From assembly GCA_001314805.1 (NCBI GenBank), contig LJSY01000036.1, forward strand, positions 1 to 36,793: a stretch of 36,793 nucleotides of DNA, read 5' to 3'. Shown piece by piece: positions 1 to 7,669 of the stretch (position 1 is its first letter; every line of letters starts with the position of its first letter). The DNA is from Rhodobacteraceae bacterium HLUCCO18 (GTDB taxonomy: Bacteria; Pseudomonadota; Alphaproteobacteria; Rhodobacterales; Rhodobacteraceae). The position numbers and the translations under genes are program-made. The notes under the pieces were generated by a model. It was given only the letters and a program-made list of their open reading frames with translations, was not told the origin of the DNA and did not search any database.

Positions 1-423
1 ACGGCCTGCGATATCCGGGTGATGGCGCCGAAGGCGACGCTGGGACTGCCGGAGGCGCAGGTTGGCATCGTCCCCGGTTGGTCGGGAACGCAGCGGCTTG
101 CGCGCCTGTTGCCCGAGCCGGTGCTGAAGGAAATGACGCTGTTCGGCCGCAGGCTTTCGGCGGAGCGGGCGCACGCGCTGGGCTATGTCGCGGAGGTCGC
201 GGACGATCCGCAGACGGCGGCTCTGGAGATCGCGCGCGGCCTGCTGAATGCCGCGCCGCGTGCGCATGAGGTCGCCAAGTACCAGATCCACGCCGCCGTT
301 GGCGAAGACCGCGCCGCGATGATCGAAGCGCTGGGCGGCGGCATGATCGCGGCGACCAAGGACAAGGCCGAAGGCGTCGCGGCCTTCTCGGAAAAACGCA
401 AACCCGATTTCAAGGGACGGTAA
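1..423 (+). CDS. Enoyl-CoA hydratase/isomerase family protein, 3' part
   Basis: The gene is cut by the window edge; the frame is open from base 1 and ends with TAA at 421-423, leaving the last 140 residues. The visible part starts with ACDIRVMAPK and continues with LPEAQVGIVPGWSGTQRL, the crotonase signature containing the second catalytic glutamate and the conserved GTQR turn. Crotonases hydrate or isomerise enoyl-CoA thioesters in the cytosol. The oxyanion-hole segment and first catalytic glutamate lie upstream of the window, so the exact reaction cannot be judged. The aldehyde dehydrogenase starts 4 bp downstream behind an AAGGA ribosome site, so the two genes are probably cotranscribed. 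Confidence 0.9.
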   Translation, partial: TACDIRVMAPKATLGLPEAQVGIVPGWSGTQRLARLLPEPVLKEMTLFGRRLSAERAHALGYVAEVADDPQTAALEIARGLLNAAPRAHEVAKYQIHAAVGEDRAAMIEALGGGMIAATKDKAEGVAAFSEKRKPDFKGR

Positions 424-427
424 GGAA

Positions 428-1951
428 ATGACCGAACTGACCATCATCCCATCGAGCGGCACAGCCCTTCCGGCGGAGCCGTTCCGGGCACGTCACCTGA
501 TCGACGGCGCATGGACCGACAGCGCCGACGGCGCGGTGTCCGAGCGGCATTCCCCCGCCCATGGCGCGCTTGTCAGCGTCGCGGCGAAGGGCGGTGCGGC
601 GGAGACGGTGGCCGCCATCGCGGCGGCGCGCCGGGTGTTCGACGCGGGCGACTGGCCCCGCGCGTCGGGCAAGGAAAGATCCGCGATCCTGCTGAAGACC
701 GCCGACCTGATCGAGCGCGACATCGAACGCATCGCGCTGATCGAAACGCTGGAATCGGGCAAGCCGATCACGCAGGCGCATGCGGAGATTTCCGGCGCGG
801 CAGACCTCTGGCGCTATGCCGCAGCGCTGGCGCGGACCATGCATGGCGAGAGCCACAATTCGCTGGGGCCCGACATGCTGGGCCTCGTCCTGAAGGAACC
901 CATCGGCGTGGCGGGCATCATCTGCCCGTGGAACTTCCCTTTCCTGATCGTCAGCCAGAAACTGCCCTTCGCGCTGGCGGCCGGTTGCACGGCGGTGGTG
1001 AAGCCGTCGGAGCTGACGCCGTCGAGCGCGGTGATGCTCGGGGAACTTCTACAGGAAGCCGGACTGCCGAACGGCGTTCTGAACATCGTTCTGGGCTATG
1101 GCGACCCGGTGGGCGCCATGCTGTCCACGCATCCTTCGGTCGACATGGTGTCCTTCACCGGTTCCACCGCCGTCGGCAAGCGCATCGTCGCGGCAGCCAG
1201 CGGGACACTGAAGAAGGTCAGCCTCGAGCTGGGCGGCAAGAACCCGCAGGTGATCTTTCCCGATGCCGATCTCGATCAGGCGGCGGACGCGATCACCTTC
1301 GGCGTCTATTTCAACGCCGGCGAATGCTGCAATTCCGGCAGCCGGATCATCGTGCACGAGGACGTGGCAGGCGCGCTGGTCGAAAAGGTCGTGGCCCTGT
1401 CGCGCAAGGTGCCGTTCGGCGATCCGCTGGACCCGCGCACGCAGGTGGGGGCGATCATCTCGCCCGAGCATATGCGCAAGATCGACGGCTACGTGAAAGC
1501 CGCCGCCGAGGCCGGTGCAGGCGTCGCGCTGGGCGGTGCCGCGATCTCGGTCGAGGGGCTGTCCGGGCAATTCTACGGGCCTACGGTCGTGACGGGCGTG
1601 AGCCCCGAGATGGCGATCGCGACTGAAGAGGTGTTTGGCCCGGTCCTGTCCGTCCTGACGTTCCGCGACGCGGACGAGGCCATCGCGCTGGCCAATTCCG
1701 CCTCCTACGGGTTGTCCGCCGGGGTCTGGAGCCGCGACGGATCCACCTGTCTCGACTTCGCGCGGCGGGTGCGCGCGGGCACCGTCTGGACCAACACGTG
1801 GATGGACGGGTTCGCGGAACTGCCCTTCGGCGGCATGAAGCAATCCGGGCAGGGGCGGGAACTGGGGCGCTACGGTCTGGAGGAATTTCTCGAGGCCAAG
1901 ACCGTGCAGATGCGCATCGGCGACACGCGGACGGCTTGGGTCGCGGCGTGA
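428..1951 (+). CDS. NAD(P)+-dependent aldehyde dehydrogenase
   Basis: This 507-residue protein has the normal length of the ALDH superfamily, which oxidises aldehydes to carboxylates with NAD(P)+. Seen in the sequence: the PWNFP motif with Asn169, Lys192 in VVKPSE, the cofactor loop SFTGSTAVG near 242-250, the general base Glu267 in SLELGG, and the nucleophile Cys301 in GECCNSGSR. No signal peptide is present, so it should be cytosolic. It follows the enoyl-CoA hydratase gene by 4 bp and converges with the LacI gene, with only 2 bp between the stop codons. Substrate specificity cannot be read from sequence; the neighbourhood suggests an aldehyde intermediate of the sugar or acid pathway encoded to the right. 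Confidence 0.93.
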   Translation: MTELTIIPSSGTALPAEPFRARHLIDGAWTDSADGAVSERHSPAHGALVSVAAKGGAAETVAAIAAARRVFDAGDWPRASGKERSAILLKTADLIERDIERIALIETLESGKPITQAHAEISGAADLWRYAAALARTMHGESHNSLGPDMLGLVLKEPIGVAGIICPWNFPFLIVSQKLPFALAAGCTAVVKPSELTPSSAVMLGELLQEAGLPNGVLNIVLGYGDPVGAMLSTHPSVDMVSFTGSTAVGKRIVAAASGTLKKVSLELGGKNPQVIFPDADLDQAADAITFGVYFNAGECCNSGSRIIVHEDVAGALVEKVVALSRKVPFGDPLDPRTQVGAIISPEHMRKIDGYVKAAAEAGAGVALGGAAISVEGLSGQFYGPTVVTGVSPEMAIATEEVFGPVLSVLTFRDADEAIALANSASYGLSAGVWSRDGSTCLDFARRVRAGTVWTNTWMDGFAELPFGGMKQSGQGRELGRYGLEEFLEAKTVQMRIGDTRTAWVAA

Positions 1952-1953
1952 GC

Positions 1954-2982
1954 CTAGCCGCAGCGCCCCGGTTCGAACAGGACGTGCAGGCCCTCGGCTG
2001 GCTCGCCGTCGATCCGGCGCAGAAGCATCTCGGCCATGGCGCGGCCCGTGGCGCGCAGGTCCTCGTAGACCGTTTCGATGCGCGGCCGGATATTGTCGAA
2101 GATCGGCGAGGCGCGCTTGGCGACGATATCGGCCTCGATCCCGGGGGTAAGCCCCGCGTCGGTCATTGCCGCCATCGTCATGAGCGCCGTGACCTCGCCC
2201 ACGCAGACGAAACCGTTCGGCCGCTCCGGGCGGCGCAGGCAGGCATTGAGCGCGCACGAGATTTCTTCCCGGTCGGAGTCGAGCGTGACGCCCTCGAGAA
2301 CCTCATGGGCCACGCCCGCCTCCCGCGCGGCGGAGACGAAGCCGTAGCGCAGGTGCTGGCAGAAGGTGAACTTGTCGTCCGGCAGGATCATGCTGAGCCG
2401 GTCGCGCCCCTGTTCGACCAGCCGCGCCACGGCCTGCCGCGCAAAGGCCTCATTGTCGAAATCGACATAGGGGTGGGGCATCGTGAACTCGGTTCGTCCA
2501 TGGCTGACGAAGGGCAGGCCGGCCTCCATCAGCATCCGCACGCGCGGGTCGAAACACTCGGTGCGGGTGAACAGAAGACCGTCGGCGAGGTTGTTGCGCA
2601 GGATCGTGCGCACCGGAGTCAGCCGGTCCTCGCCCGGATCATCGGGAACGACCGTGACGGAGTACCCGGTTCCCCGCAGGCGCTCGGTGATGCCCGAGAG
2701 AAACTCGTGCGTGAAGCCGAGAAACTCGTGCTCGGTATTCAGAAGAAGCGTGATGACCTGTGTGCGCCCCGTGCGCAGGCGGCGTGCGGCGCGATCGGGG
2801 ATGTAGCCAAGGCGTTTGGCCGCCTCTGCCACGATCGCGCGGGTGCGCGCGGCGATTCGCGGGTCATCGGCCAGCGCGCGCGACACCGTCGCGACGGAAA
2901 AGCCCGTGGCCTGCGCGACAGTGCGCAGCGTCGGTTTTTCTGCCCCGCCATGCGTGTGGTCGGTTCCGATGTCACGCGTCAT
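1954..2982 (-). CDS. LacI/GalR-family transcriptional regulator
   Basis: An N-terminal helix-turn-helix (PTLRTVAQATGFSVATVSRAL, about residues 17-37) and the hinge with GYIPDRAARRLRTGRT mark a LacI-family repressor; the rest is a periplasmic-binding-protein-like effector domain. I place the start at 2982 (342 residues) because an AGGGGCGA ribosome site precedes it. In-frame ATGs at 3018 and 3069 have no ribosome site and would add sequence before the helix-turn-helix. It is divergent from the carbohydrate ABC importer starting at 3219, and the gap holds two similar operator-like sites. It therefore probably controls itself and the importer. The effector is unknown. Confidence 0.9.
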   Translation of the reverse strand: MTRDIGTDHTHGGAEKPTLRTVAQATGFSVATVSRALADDPRIAARTRAIVAEAAKRLGYIPDRAARRLRTGRTQVITLLLNTEHEFLGFTHEFLSGITERLRGTGYSVTVVPDDPGEDRLTPVRTILRNNLADGLLFTRTECFDPRVRMLMEAGLPFVSHGRTEFTMPHPYVDFDNEAFARQAVARLVEQGRDRLSMILPDDKFTFCQHLRYGFVSAAREAGVAHEVLEGVTLDSDREEISCALNACLRRPERPNGFVCVGEVTALMTMAAMTDAGLTPGIEADIVAKRASPIFDNIRPRIETVYEDLRATGRAMAEMLLRRIDGEPAEGLHVLFEPGRCG

Positions 2983-3030
2983 TCGCGACGTTCGCCCCTG
3001 GATTGCGTCGGGGGTCATCTTGCAGCGTTT

Positions 3031-3044
3031 TGCAAACGTTTCAA
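3031..3044. promoter_or_regulatory. Putative LacI-family operator 1
   Basis: TGCAAACGTTTCAA fits the LacI-family operator form TGnAAnCGnTTnCA in all but one fixed position and has the usual central CG. It lies about 50 bp upstream of the chosen start of the LacI gene. Its sequence matches a second site at 3162-3175 at 11 of 14 positions. Binding by the adjacent regulator is inferred. Confidence 0.55.
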
Positions 3045-3161
3045 TCCCCGTGCCACGCCGCGCCTGCATTGCTGCATCGCAGAATACTGTTTGAAAAACA
3101 TAGCTATGGGGGAAAATCTCGAATCGGATGGCGCGCGATTCGAGCTTGACTTCGCCCCGAA

Positions 3162-3175
3162 TTATAACGTTTCAA
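3162..3175. promoter_or_regulatory. Putative LacI-family operator 2 overlapping a -10 element of the ABC operon
   Basis: TTATAACGTTTCAA shares AACGTTTCAA with operator 1 and contains TATAAC (3163-3168), which could be the -10 element for the binding-protein gene at 3219. A weak -35-like TTCGAG lies 18 bp upstream (3139-3144). A repressor bound here would block the promoter. The promoter call is weaker than the operator call. Confidence 0.45.
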
Positions 3176-3218
3176 TTCATCAGTCCGACATGGACCTTGG
3201 TCAACAGGGAGGAACAAG

Positions 3219-4469
3219 ATGACCATGTTAAAGAAGCTACACATGACGGCGGCCGTGCTTGCACTGTCCACCACGACGGTGGCGGCGCAGGAGGTCGAGG
3301 TGCTCCATTGGTGGACATCGGGTGGCGAGGCGGCCGCGGTCGGCACGCTGCGTGACGCGCTGTCCGATGGTGGCGTCGGCTGGGTCGACATGCCGGTCGC
3401 CGGTGGCGGCGGCTCCGACGCCATGACCGTCCTGCGTGCGCGCGTGACGGCGGGCGATCCGCCGACCGCGGTCCAGATGCTGGGTTTTTCGATCCAGGAC
3501 TGGGCGGCTGAGGGCGCGCTGGCCAACCTCAACGATCTCGCGGCCGAGCAGGGCTGGGCCGACGTGGTGCCCGAAGCGCTGCAGCGGTTCTCGACCTACG
3601 AGGGCAACTGGGTTGCGGCGCCGGTGAACGTGCACTCCACCAACTGGGTGTGGGCGAATACCGCGCTGATGGAAGAACTCGGTGTCGAACAGCCGGGCAG
3701 CTGGGACGAATTCGTTTCCGCGATGCAGGCCGCTCAGGATGCGGGCTACACGGCACTCGCCCATGGCGGCCAGGCCTGGCAGGACGCGACCGTCTTCGAG
3801 TCGATGGTGATGGGCGTCGGCGGACCCGAGTTCTACCAGGCATCGATGGTCGATCTCGACCCCGAGGCTCTCGGCTCCGACATGATGGTCGAGGCGTTCC
3901 AGCGCATGGAAACGCTCCGCGGCTTCGTGGACGACAACTTCTCGGGCCGTGACTGGAACCTTGCCTCGGCCATGGTCATCAATGGCGATGCGCTGTTCCA
4001 GATCATGGGCGACTGGGCCAAGGGCGAGTTCGTGAACGCGGGTCTTACGGCCGGCGAGGAATTCACCTGCTTCCGCGTGCCCGGCACGCAGGACACGGTT
4101 ACGTTCAACTCCGACCAGTTCGCGATGTTCAATGTCAGCGATCCGGCCGCCCAGGAGGCGCAGACCGCCATGGCGTCCGCCGTCATGAGCCCGGAGTTCC
4201 AGATTACCTTCAACCTCGTGAAGGGGTCGGTTCCGGCGCGGACGGATGTTTCCGCCGATCAGTTCGACATGTGTGGACAGATGGGCATGGAACAGCTGGC
4301 CGAGGCCGCTGCCGGTGGCACGCTCTTTGGCTCCATGGCCCATGGTCACGCCAACACGCCGTCGGTGCAGAACGCCATGTATGACGTGATCACCGCGCAC
4401 TTCAACGGCGAGTACGATGCCGAGACCGCAGCCGCGGAACTCGTCACCGCCGTCGAGATCGCCCAGTAA
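3219..4469 (+). CDS. Carbohydrate ABC transporter, periplasmic substrate-binding protein
   Basis: This is a 416-residue family-1 extracellular solute-binding protein. The N-terminus has a basic start, a hydrophobic core and an Ala-rich cleavage site (VAAQ, about residues 20-24), a typical Sec signal peptide. The mature protein opens with EVEVLHWWTSGGEAAAVGTL, a form seen in glucose/mannose-type (GtsA-like) binding proteins. Later come ALAHGGQAWQ and a C-terminal FNLVKGSVPARTDV segment, also typical. A strong GGGAGGA ribosome site sits 6 bp before ATG 3219. It heads a four-gene importer, followed by a stem-loop and two permeases. By eye it is GtsA-like, but the actual ligand could be another mono- or oligosaccharide. 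Confidence 0.92.
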   Translation: MTMLKKLHMTAAVLALSTTTVAAQEVEVLHWWTSGGEAAAVGTLRDALSDGGVGWVDMPVAGGGGSDAMTVLRARVTAGDPPTAVQMLGFSIQDWAAEGALANLNDLAAEQGWADVVPEALQRFSTYEGNWVAAPVNVHSTNWVWANTALMEELGVEQPGSWDEFVSAMQAAQDAGYTALAHGGQAWQDATVFESMVMGVGGPEFYQASMVDLDPEALGSDMMVEAFQRMETLRGFVDDNFSGRDWNLASAMVINGDALFQIMGDWAKGEFVNAGLTAGEEFTCFRVPGTQDTVTFNSDQFAMFNVSDPAAQEAQTAMASAVMSPEFQITFNLVKGSVPARTDVSADQFDMCGQMGMEQLAEAAAGGTLFGSMAHGHANTPSVQNAMYDVITAHFNGEYDAETAAAELVTAVEIAQ

Positions 4470-4480
4470 CGGGCGGTTCG

Positions 4481-4505
4481 GGCCGGCCCCGGACAGGGGC
4501 CGGTC
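4481..4505 (+). other. Intercistronic stem-loop between binding-protein and permease genes
   Basis: The 8-bp perfect inverted repeat CCGGCCCC/GGGGCCGG with a 5-nt loop lies 13 bp after the binding-protein stop, and a G-T and a G-C pair extend it to 10 bp. No T-run follows, so it is not a classic terminator. Hairpins at this place in ABC operons commonly shield the upstream mRNA from 3' decay, which would give more binding protein than permease. That role is inferred. Confidence 0.6.
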
Positions 4506-4555
4506 CATCCATTCGGGTGGGGACCCGGACAACGACCGAACGAGGGGAGGATGCC

Positions 4556-5464
4556 ATGGCCGCGACCGACGGGTTCTCAGCGTCTGGCTCGGATTTCCGG
4601 ACGCGACTGCAGAACTGGCTGCCGAAGATCGTTCTGGCGCCGTCCTTCGCGATCATGGTGATCTTCGTCTACGGCTTCATCGCCTTCACCATCTACCTCA
4701 GCTTCACCGACAGCCGGATGCTGCCCTCCTACGAATGGGTCGGCTGGCAGAACTATGACCGGCTTTTCCGCATCCGCCAGTGGGACACCTCGGTCGTCAA
4801 CCTCGCGATCTTCGCCTCGCTCTATATCGTCATCAGCACGATCATCGGGCTCATGCTGGCCATCTTCCTCGACCAGAAGATCCGCGGCGAGGGCGTCCTG
4901 AGGCCGATTTTCCTCTATCCCATGGCGCTGAGCTTCATCGTGACGGGTACGGCATGGAAATGGATGCTGGACCCGGCCATCGGGCTGGAGGCCACGATGC
5001 GTCTCTGGGGATGGGAAAGCTTCAGTTTCGGCTGGATCAAGGATGGCGACATGGCGATCTACACGATTGTCATCGCGGCCGTCTGGCAAAGCTCCGGCTT
5101 CGTGATGGCGATGTTCCTCGCGGGCCTTCGCGGCATCGACAACGAGATCCTGAAGGCCGCCCAGATGGACGGCGCGTCGAACTGGAACCTCTACAGGCGC
5201 ATCATCCTGCCACAGCTGAGGCCCGCGTTCCTGTCGGCCTTCGTCATTCTCAGCCACCTTGCGATCAAGTCCTATGACCTCGTGGTCGCGATGACCGATG
5301 GGGGGCCGGGGACGTCCACATGGATGCCGGCCGTCTTCATGTACGAATACACCTTCACGCGGAACCAGATGGGCATCGGCGCGTCCTCGGCGGTGATCAT
5401 GCTGATGACCATCGCTGCGATCATGGTCCCCTATCTCTACGCCGAACTGCGGGAGAAGAAGTGA
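4556..5464 (+). CDS. Carbohydrate ABC transporter permease (MalF-like)
   Basis: This 302-residue polytopic inner-membrane protein has about six hydrophobic segments. Its binding-protein-dependent transport signature is the EAA loop, EILKAAQMDGASNWNLYRRIILPQLRP at about residues 200-226, which docks on the ATPase. The start at 4556 is chosen because GAGGGGAGG (4542-4550) sits 5 bp upstream; the GTG at 4517 lacks such a site and adds hydrophilic residues. It forms one half of the translocation pore with the next gene, which begins inside its stop codon (TGATG). Substrate is set by the binding protein encoded upstream. Confidence 0.92.
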   Translation: MAATDGFSASGSDFRTRLQNWLPKIVLAPSFAIMVIFVYGFIAFTIYLSFTDSRMLPSYEWVGWQNYDRLFRIRQWDTSVVNLAIFASLYIVISTIIGLMLAIFLDQKIRGEGVLRPIFLYPMALSFIVTGTAWKWMLDPAIGLEATMRLWGWESFSFGWIKDGDMAIYTIVIAAVWQSSGFVMAMFLAGLRGIDNEILKAAQMDGASNWNLYRRIILPQLRPAFLSAFVILSHLAIKSYDLVVAMTDGGPGTSTWMPAVFMYEYTFTRNQMGIGASSAVIMLMTIAAIMVPYLYAELREKK

Positions 5465-6345
5465 TGGCCGTCGCATCCACCGAAAACGCCGTCCGTTCCT
5501 CCAGCGTCGCGCGCGCCTTCGTCTACCTGTTCCTCCTGCTTTTCGCGCTGTTCTACCTGCTGCCCTTCGGCATCATGCTGATCAACTCGCTCAAGCCGCT
5601 GGAGGAGATCACCGGAGGCGGCATGGTCGCCCTGCCGCAGAACTGGACGATCGAGCCCTGGCTGAGCGCCTGGTCGACGGCGCAGATCGGGGTGCAGCCC
5701 ACGGGCCTGCGTCCCTATTTCATCAACTCGATCATGATGGCGGTGCCGGCGGTGATCCTGTCCACCGTCGTGGGCGCGCTGAACGGCTACGTCCTGACCA
5801 AGTGGCGCTTCCGGGGCGATACGCTGATCTTCGGGCTGTTGCTGTTTTCGTGCTTCATCCCGTTCCAGATCGTGCTGATCCCGATGGCGCGCGTCCTCGG
5901 CATCCTGCAGATCGCGGGGACCACACCTGGTCTGATCCTGGTGCATTTCGTCTACGGGATCGGGTTCACGACGCTCTATTTCCGCAATTACTACGCCGCC
6001 TTCCCGACCGAGCTGGTGCGCGCCGCGCAGATCGACGGCGCCGGGTTCTTCCAGATCTTCTGGCGGATCATGCTGCCATCCTCCGGGCCGATCATCGCCG
6101 TCAGCTTCATCTGGCAGTTCACCAATATCTGGAACGACTTCCTCTTCGGCGCGAGCTTCGCCTCCGGGGGGTCCGCTCCGATGACCGTGGCGCTGAACAA
6201 CCTCGTCAACTCGTCCACGGGCGTGCGCGAATACAACGTGCATTTCGCCGGGGCCATCATGGCGGCGGCGCCCACGCTCCTCGTCTACATCGTTGCCGGA
6301 CGGTACTTCGTCCGCGGCCTGATGGCTGGCTCCGTGAAAGGGTGA
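5464..6345 (+). CDS. Carbohydrate ABC transporter permease (MalG-like)
   Basis: The second pore subunit has 293 residues. A long N-terminal membrane helix (FVYLFLLLFALFYLLPFGIM) and the conserved MINSLKPLEEI segment are typical of MalG/GtsC-type permeases. The EAA loop reads ELVRAAQIDGAGFFQIFWRIMLP. The start codon at 5464 overlaps the previous stop by one base, giving translational coupling and roughly 1:1 subunit synthesis. The C-terminus (YFVRGLMAGSVKG) is the usual end of this subfamily. An in-frame extension upstream to 5320 is the other permease read in a different frame and was discarded. Confidence 0.92.
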   Translation: MAVASTENAVRSSSVARAFVYLFLLLFALFYLLPFGIMLINSLKPLEEITGGGMVALPQNWTIEPWLSAWSTAQIGVQPTGLRPYFINSIMMAVPAVILSTVVGALNGYVLTKWRFRGDTLIFGLLLFSCFIPFQIVLIPMARVLGILQIAGTTPGLILVHFVYGIGFTTLYFRNYYAAFPTELVRAAQIDGAGFFQIFWRIMLPSSGPIIAVSFIWQFTNIWNDFLFGASFASGGSAPMTVALNNLVNSSTGVREYNVHFAGAIMAAAPTLLVYIVAGRYFVRGLMAGSVKG

Positions 6346-6448
6346 GGAATGGGTTCGTGCAACAAGATGAATGGCGCCAGCGGCGCGTTTCAAATCCCGA
6401 ACGCGCGGGGCAACTGCACCGCGCCGGGCAATCCGGAGGATTGAAACC
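6346..6448 (+). other. 103-bp spacer with two small hairpins, permease-ATPase gap
   Basis: No gene is seen here. Two inverted repeats are present: GCGCC-AGC-GGCGC at 6375-6387, and GCGCGG/CCGCGC around a 10-nt loop just downstream. Neither has a T-run. They may tune mRNA stability between the permease and ATPase genes. The ribosome site CGGAGGA of the ATPase gene is at 6434-6440. Confidence 0.4.
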
Positions 6449-7564
6449 ATGGGTTTCCTCGACATCGACAACGTCACCAAGTCCTACGGCGCCGTCGAAG
6501 TGCTGCACCGGGTCGATATCTCGGTGGAGGAGGGCGAATTCCTCGTCCTCGTGGGCCCCTCGGGCTGCGGCAAGTCCACGCTTCTGAACATGATCGCGGG
6601 GCTGGAGGGGATCACCAGCGGCGAGATCAAGATCAAGGATCGCGTGGTCAACGGCGTGCATCCGTCCAAGCGAAACATCGCCATGGTGTTCCAGTCCTAC
6701 GCGCTCTATCCCAACATGACGGTGGGGCAGAACATCACCTTCGGCCTCGAGATGCACGGCGTGCCCAAGCCTGAGCGTGACAAGGCGATGAAGGAGGTCG
6801 CGGCGCTCCTTCAGATCGAGAACCTGCTCGACCGCAAGCCCGGGCAGCTTTCGGGCGGTCAGCGGCAGCGCGTCGCCATGGGCCGCGCGCTGGTGCGCAA
6901 CCCCGATGTGTTCCTCTTCGACGAGCCCTTGTCGAACCTCGACGCGAAACTGCGTGTCGACATGCGGACCGAGATCAAGAAACTTCACCAGAAGCTCGGC
7001 ACGACCATCGTCTACGTGACGCACGACCAGATCGAGGCCATGACGCTTTCGACCCGGATCGCGGTGATGTATGACGGCAACGTCCAGCAGCTCGGCACGC
7101 CCAAGGAAATCTACGATTCGCCCGCCAACCTCTTCGTGGCGACCTTCATGGGGTCGCCCGCGATGAACGTGCTTCCCACGCGGCTGGTCGAGCGGAACGG
7201 CGCGCTTCATGCGATCCTGACCGGTTCCGATGGCTCCGAGCGCGCTCTCAGGATCGAGAATGCGCCCGCCGCTTACGCGGCTTATCGCGACAGGCCCGTG
7301 ACCCTCGGCATCCGGCCCGAGGCGATCACCGACCCGGAGGGCGCGGACCGGAACGCCAGGAACATCCAGCCGCTTGCGAATGTCGTCGGCGTGACGGAGC
7401 CCGCGGGCTCCGACACGTTCGTGACCATGACACTGTCCGGAAAGGACTGCATCGCGCGCATGCGGGCGGATGCGGATGTGCATCCGGGCCAGAGCTTCGA
7501 TTTCGCCGTGAACATGGACAAGGCCGTTCTGTTCGACCCCGAAACGGAAGAGCGCATCATCTGA
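6449..7564 (+). CDS. Carbohydrate ABC transporter ATP-binding protein (MalK/UgpC-like)
   Basis: This 371-residue ATPase drives the importer. Seen: Walker A GPSGCGKST (36-44), Q-loop in MVFQSYALYP (79-88), signature LSGGQ (134-138), Walker B VFLFDE (154-159), D-loop SNLDAKLR, and the H-loop His192 in YVTHDQ. After about residue 240 comes the regulatory TOBE/OB region with ATFMGSPAMN and LGIRPEAI, as in the MalK/UgpC group. The start at 6449 follows CGGAGGA by 8 bp. The gene closes the importer operon; the next transcription unit begins after a palindrome at 7604. Confidence 0.94.
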   Translation: MGFLDIDNVTKSYGAVEVLHRVDISVEEGEFLVLVGPSGCGKSTLLNMIAGLEGITSGEIKIKDRVVNGVHPSKRNIAMVFQSYALYPNMTVGQNITFGLEMHGVPKPERDKAMKEVAALLQIENLLDRKPGQLSGGQRQRVAMGRALVRNPDVFLFDEPLSNLDAKLRVDMRTEIKKLHQKLGTTIVYVTHDQIEAMTLSTRIAVMYDGNVQQLGTPKEIYDSPANLFVATFMGSPAMNVLPTRLVERNGALHAILTGSDGSERALRIENAPAAYAAYRDRPVTLGIRPEAITDPEGADRNARNIQPLANVVGVTEPAGSDTFVTMTLSGKDCIARMRADADVHPGQSFDFAVNMDKAVLFDPETEERII

Positions 7565-7596
7565 GGCGGCGCCGAGAAGGCCTTGGCGGGGCGCGT

Positions 7597-7625
7597 TTGT
7601 TTTGTTATTGGAACGATCCAATAAC
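7597..7625 (+). promoter_or_regulatory. Candidate promoter of the nine-gene catabolic operon
   Basis: TTGTTT (7597-7602) and AATAAC (7620-7625) are spaced by 17 bp and could be -35 and -10 elements for the operon starting at 7670. The palindromic operator at 7604-7625 fills the spacer and covers the -10 element, an arrangement that fits repression by occlusion. Match quality is modest. TTGGAA (7608-7613) with TACGGT (7631-7636), also spaced by 17 bp, is an alternative. Confidence 0.4.
7604..7625. promoter_or_regulatory. Perfect 22-bp palindromic operator (LacI type)
   Basis: GTTATTGGA-ACGA-TCCAATAAC is a perfect palindrome with a central CG at 7614-7615, the hallmark geometry of LacI-family operators. 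It lies 45 bp before the first gene of an operon that itself encodes a LacI regulator at 12689. It differs from the sites at 3031 and 3162, so the two LacI proteins probably read different operators. I saw no second copy in the window. Confidence 0.75.
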
Positions 7626-7669
7626 CTGCGTACGGTAGGTGTGCGCGCGATCCGGGGGAAGGGACAGAC

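Noticed and set aside
1798-3222. Plus-strand open frame across the LacI gene
   Set aside because: It is the complement of a clear LacI-family protein and has no domain of its own.
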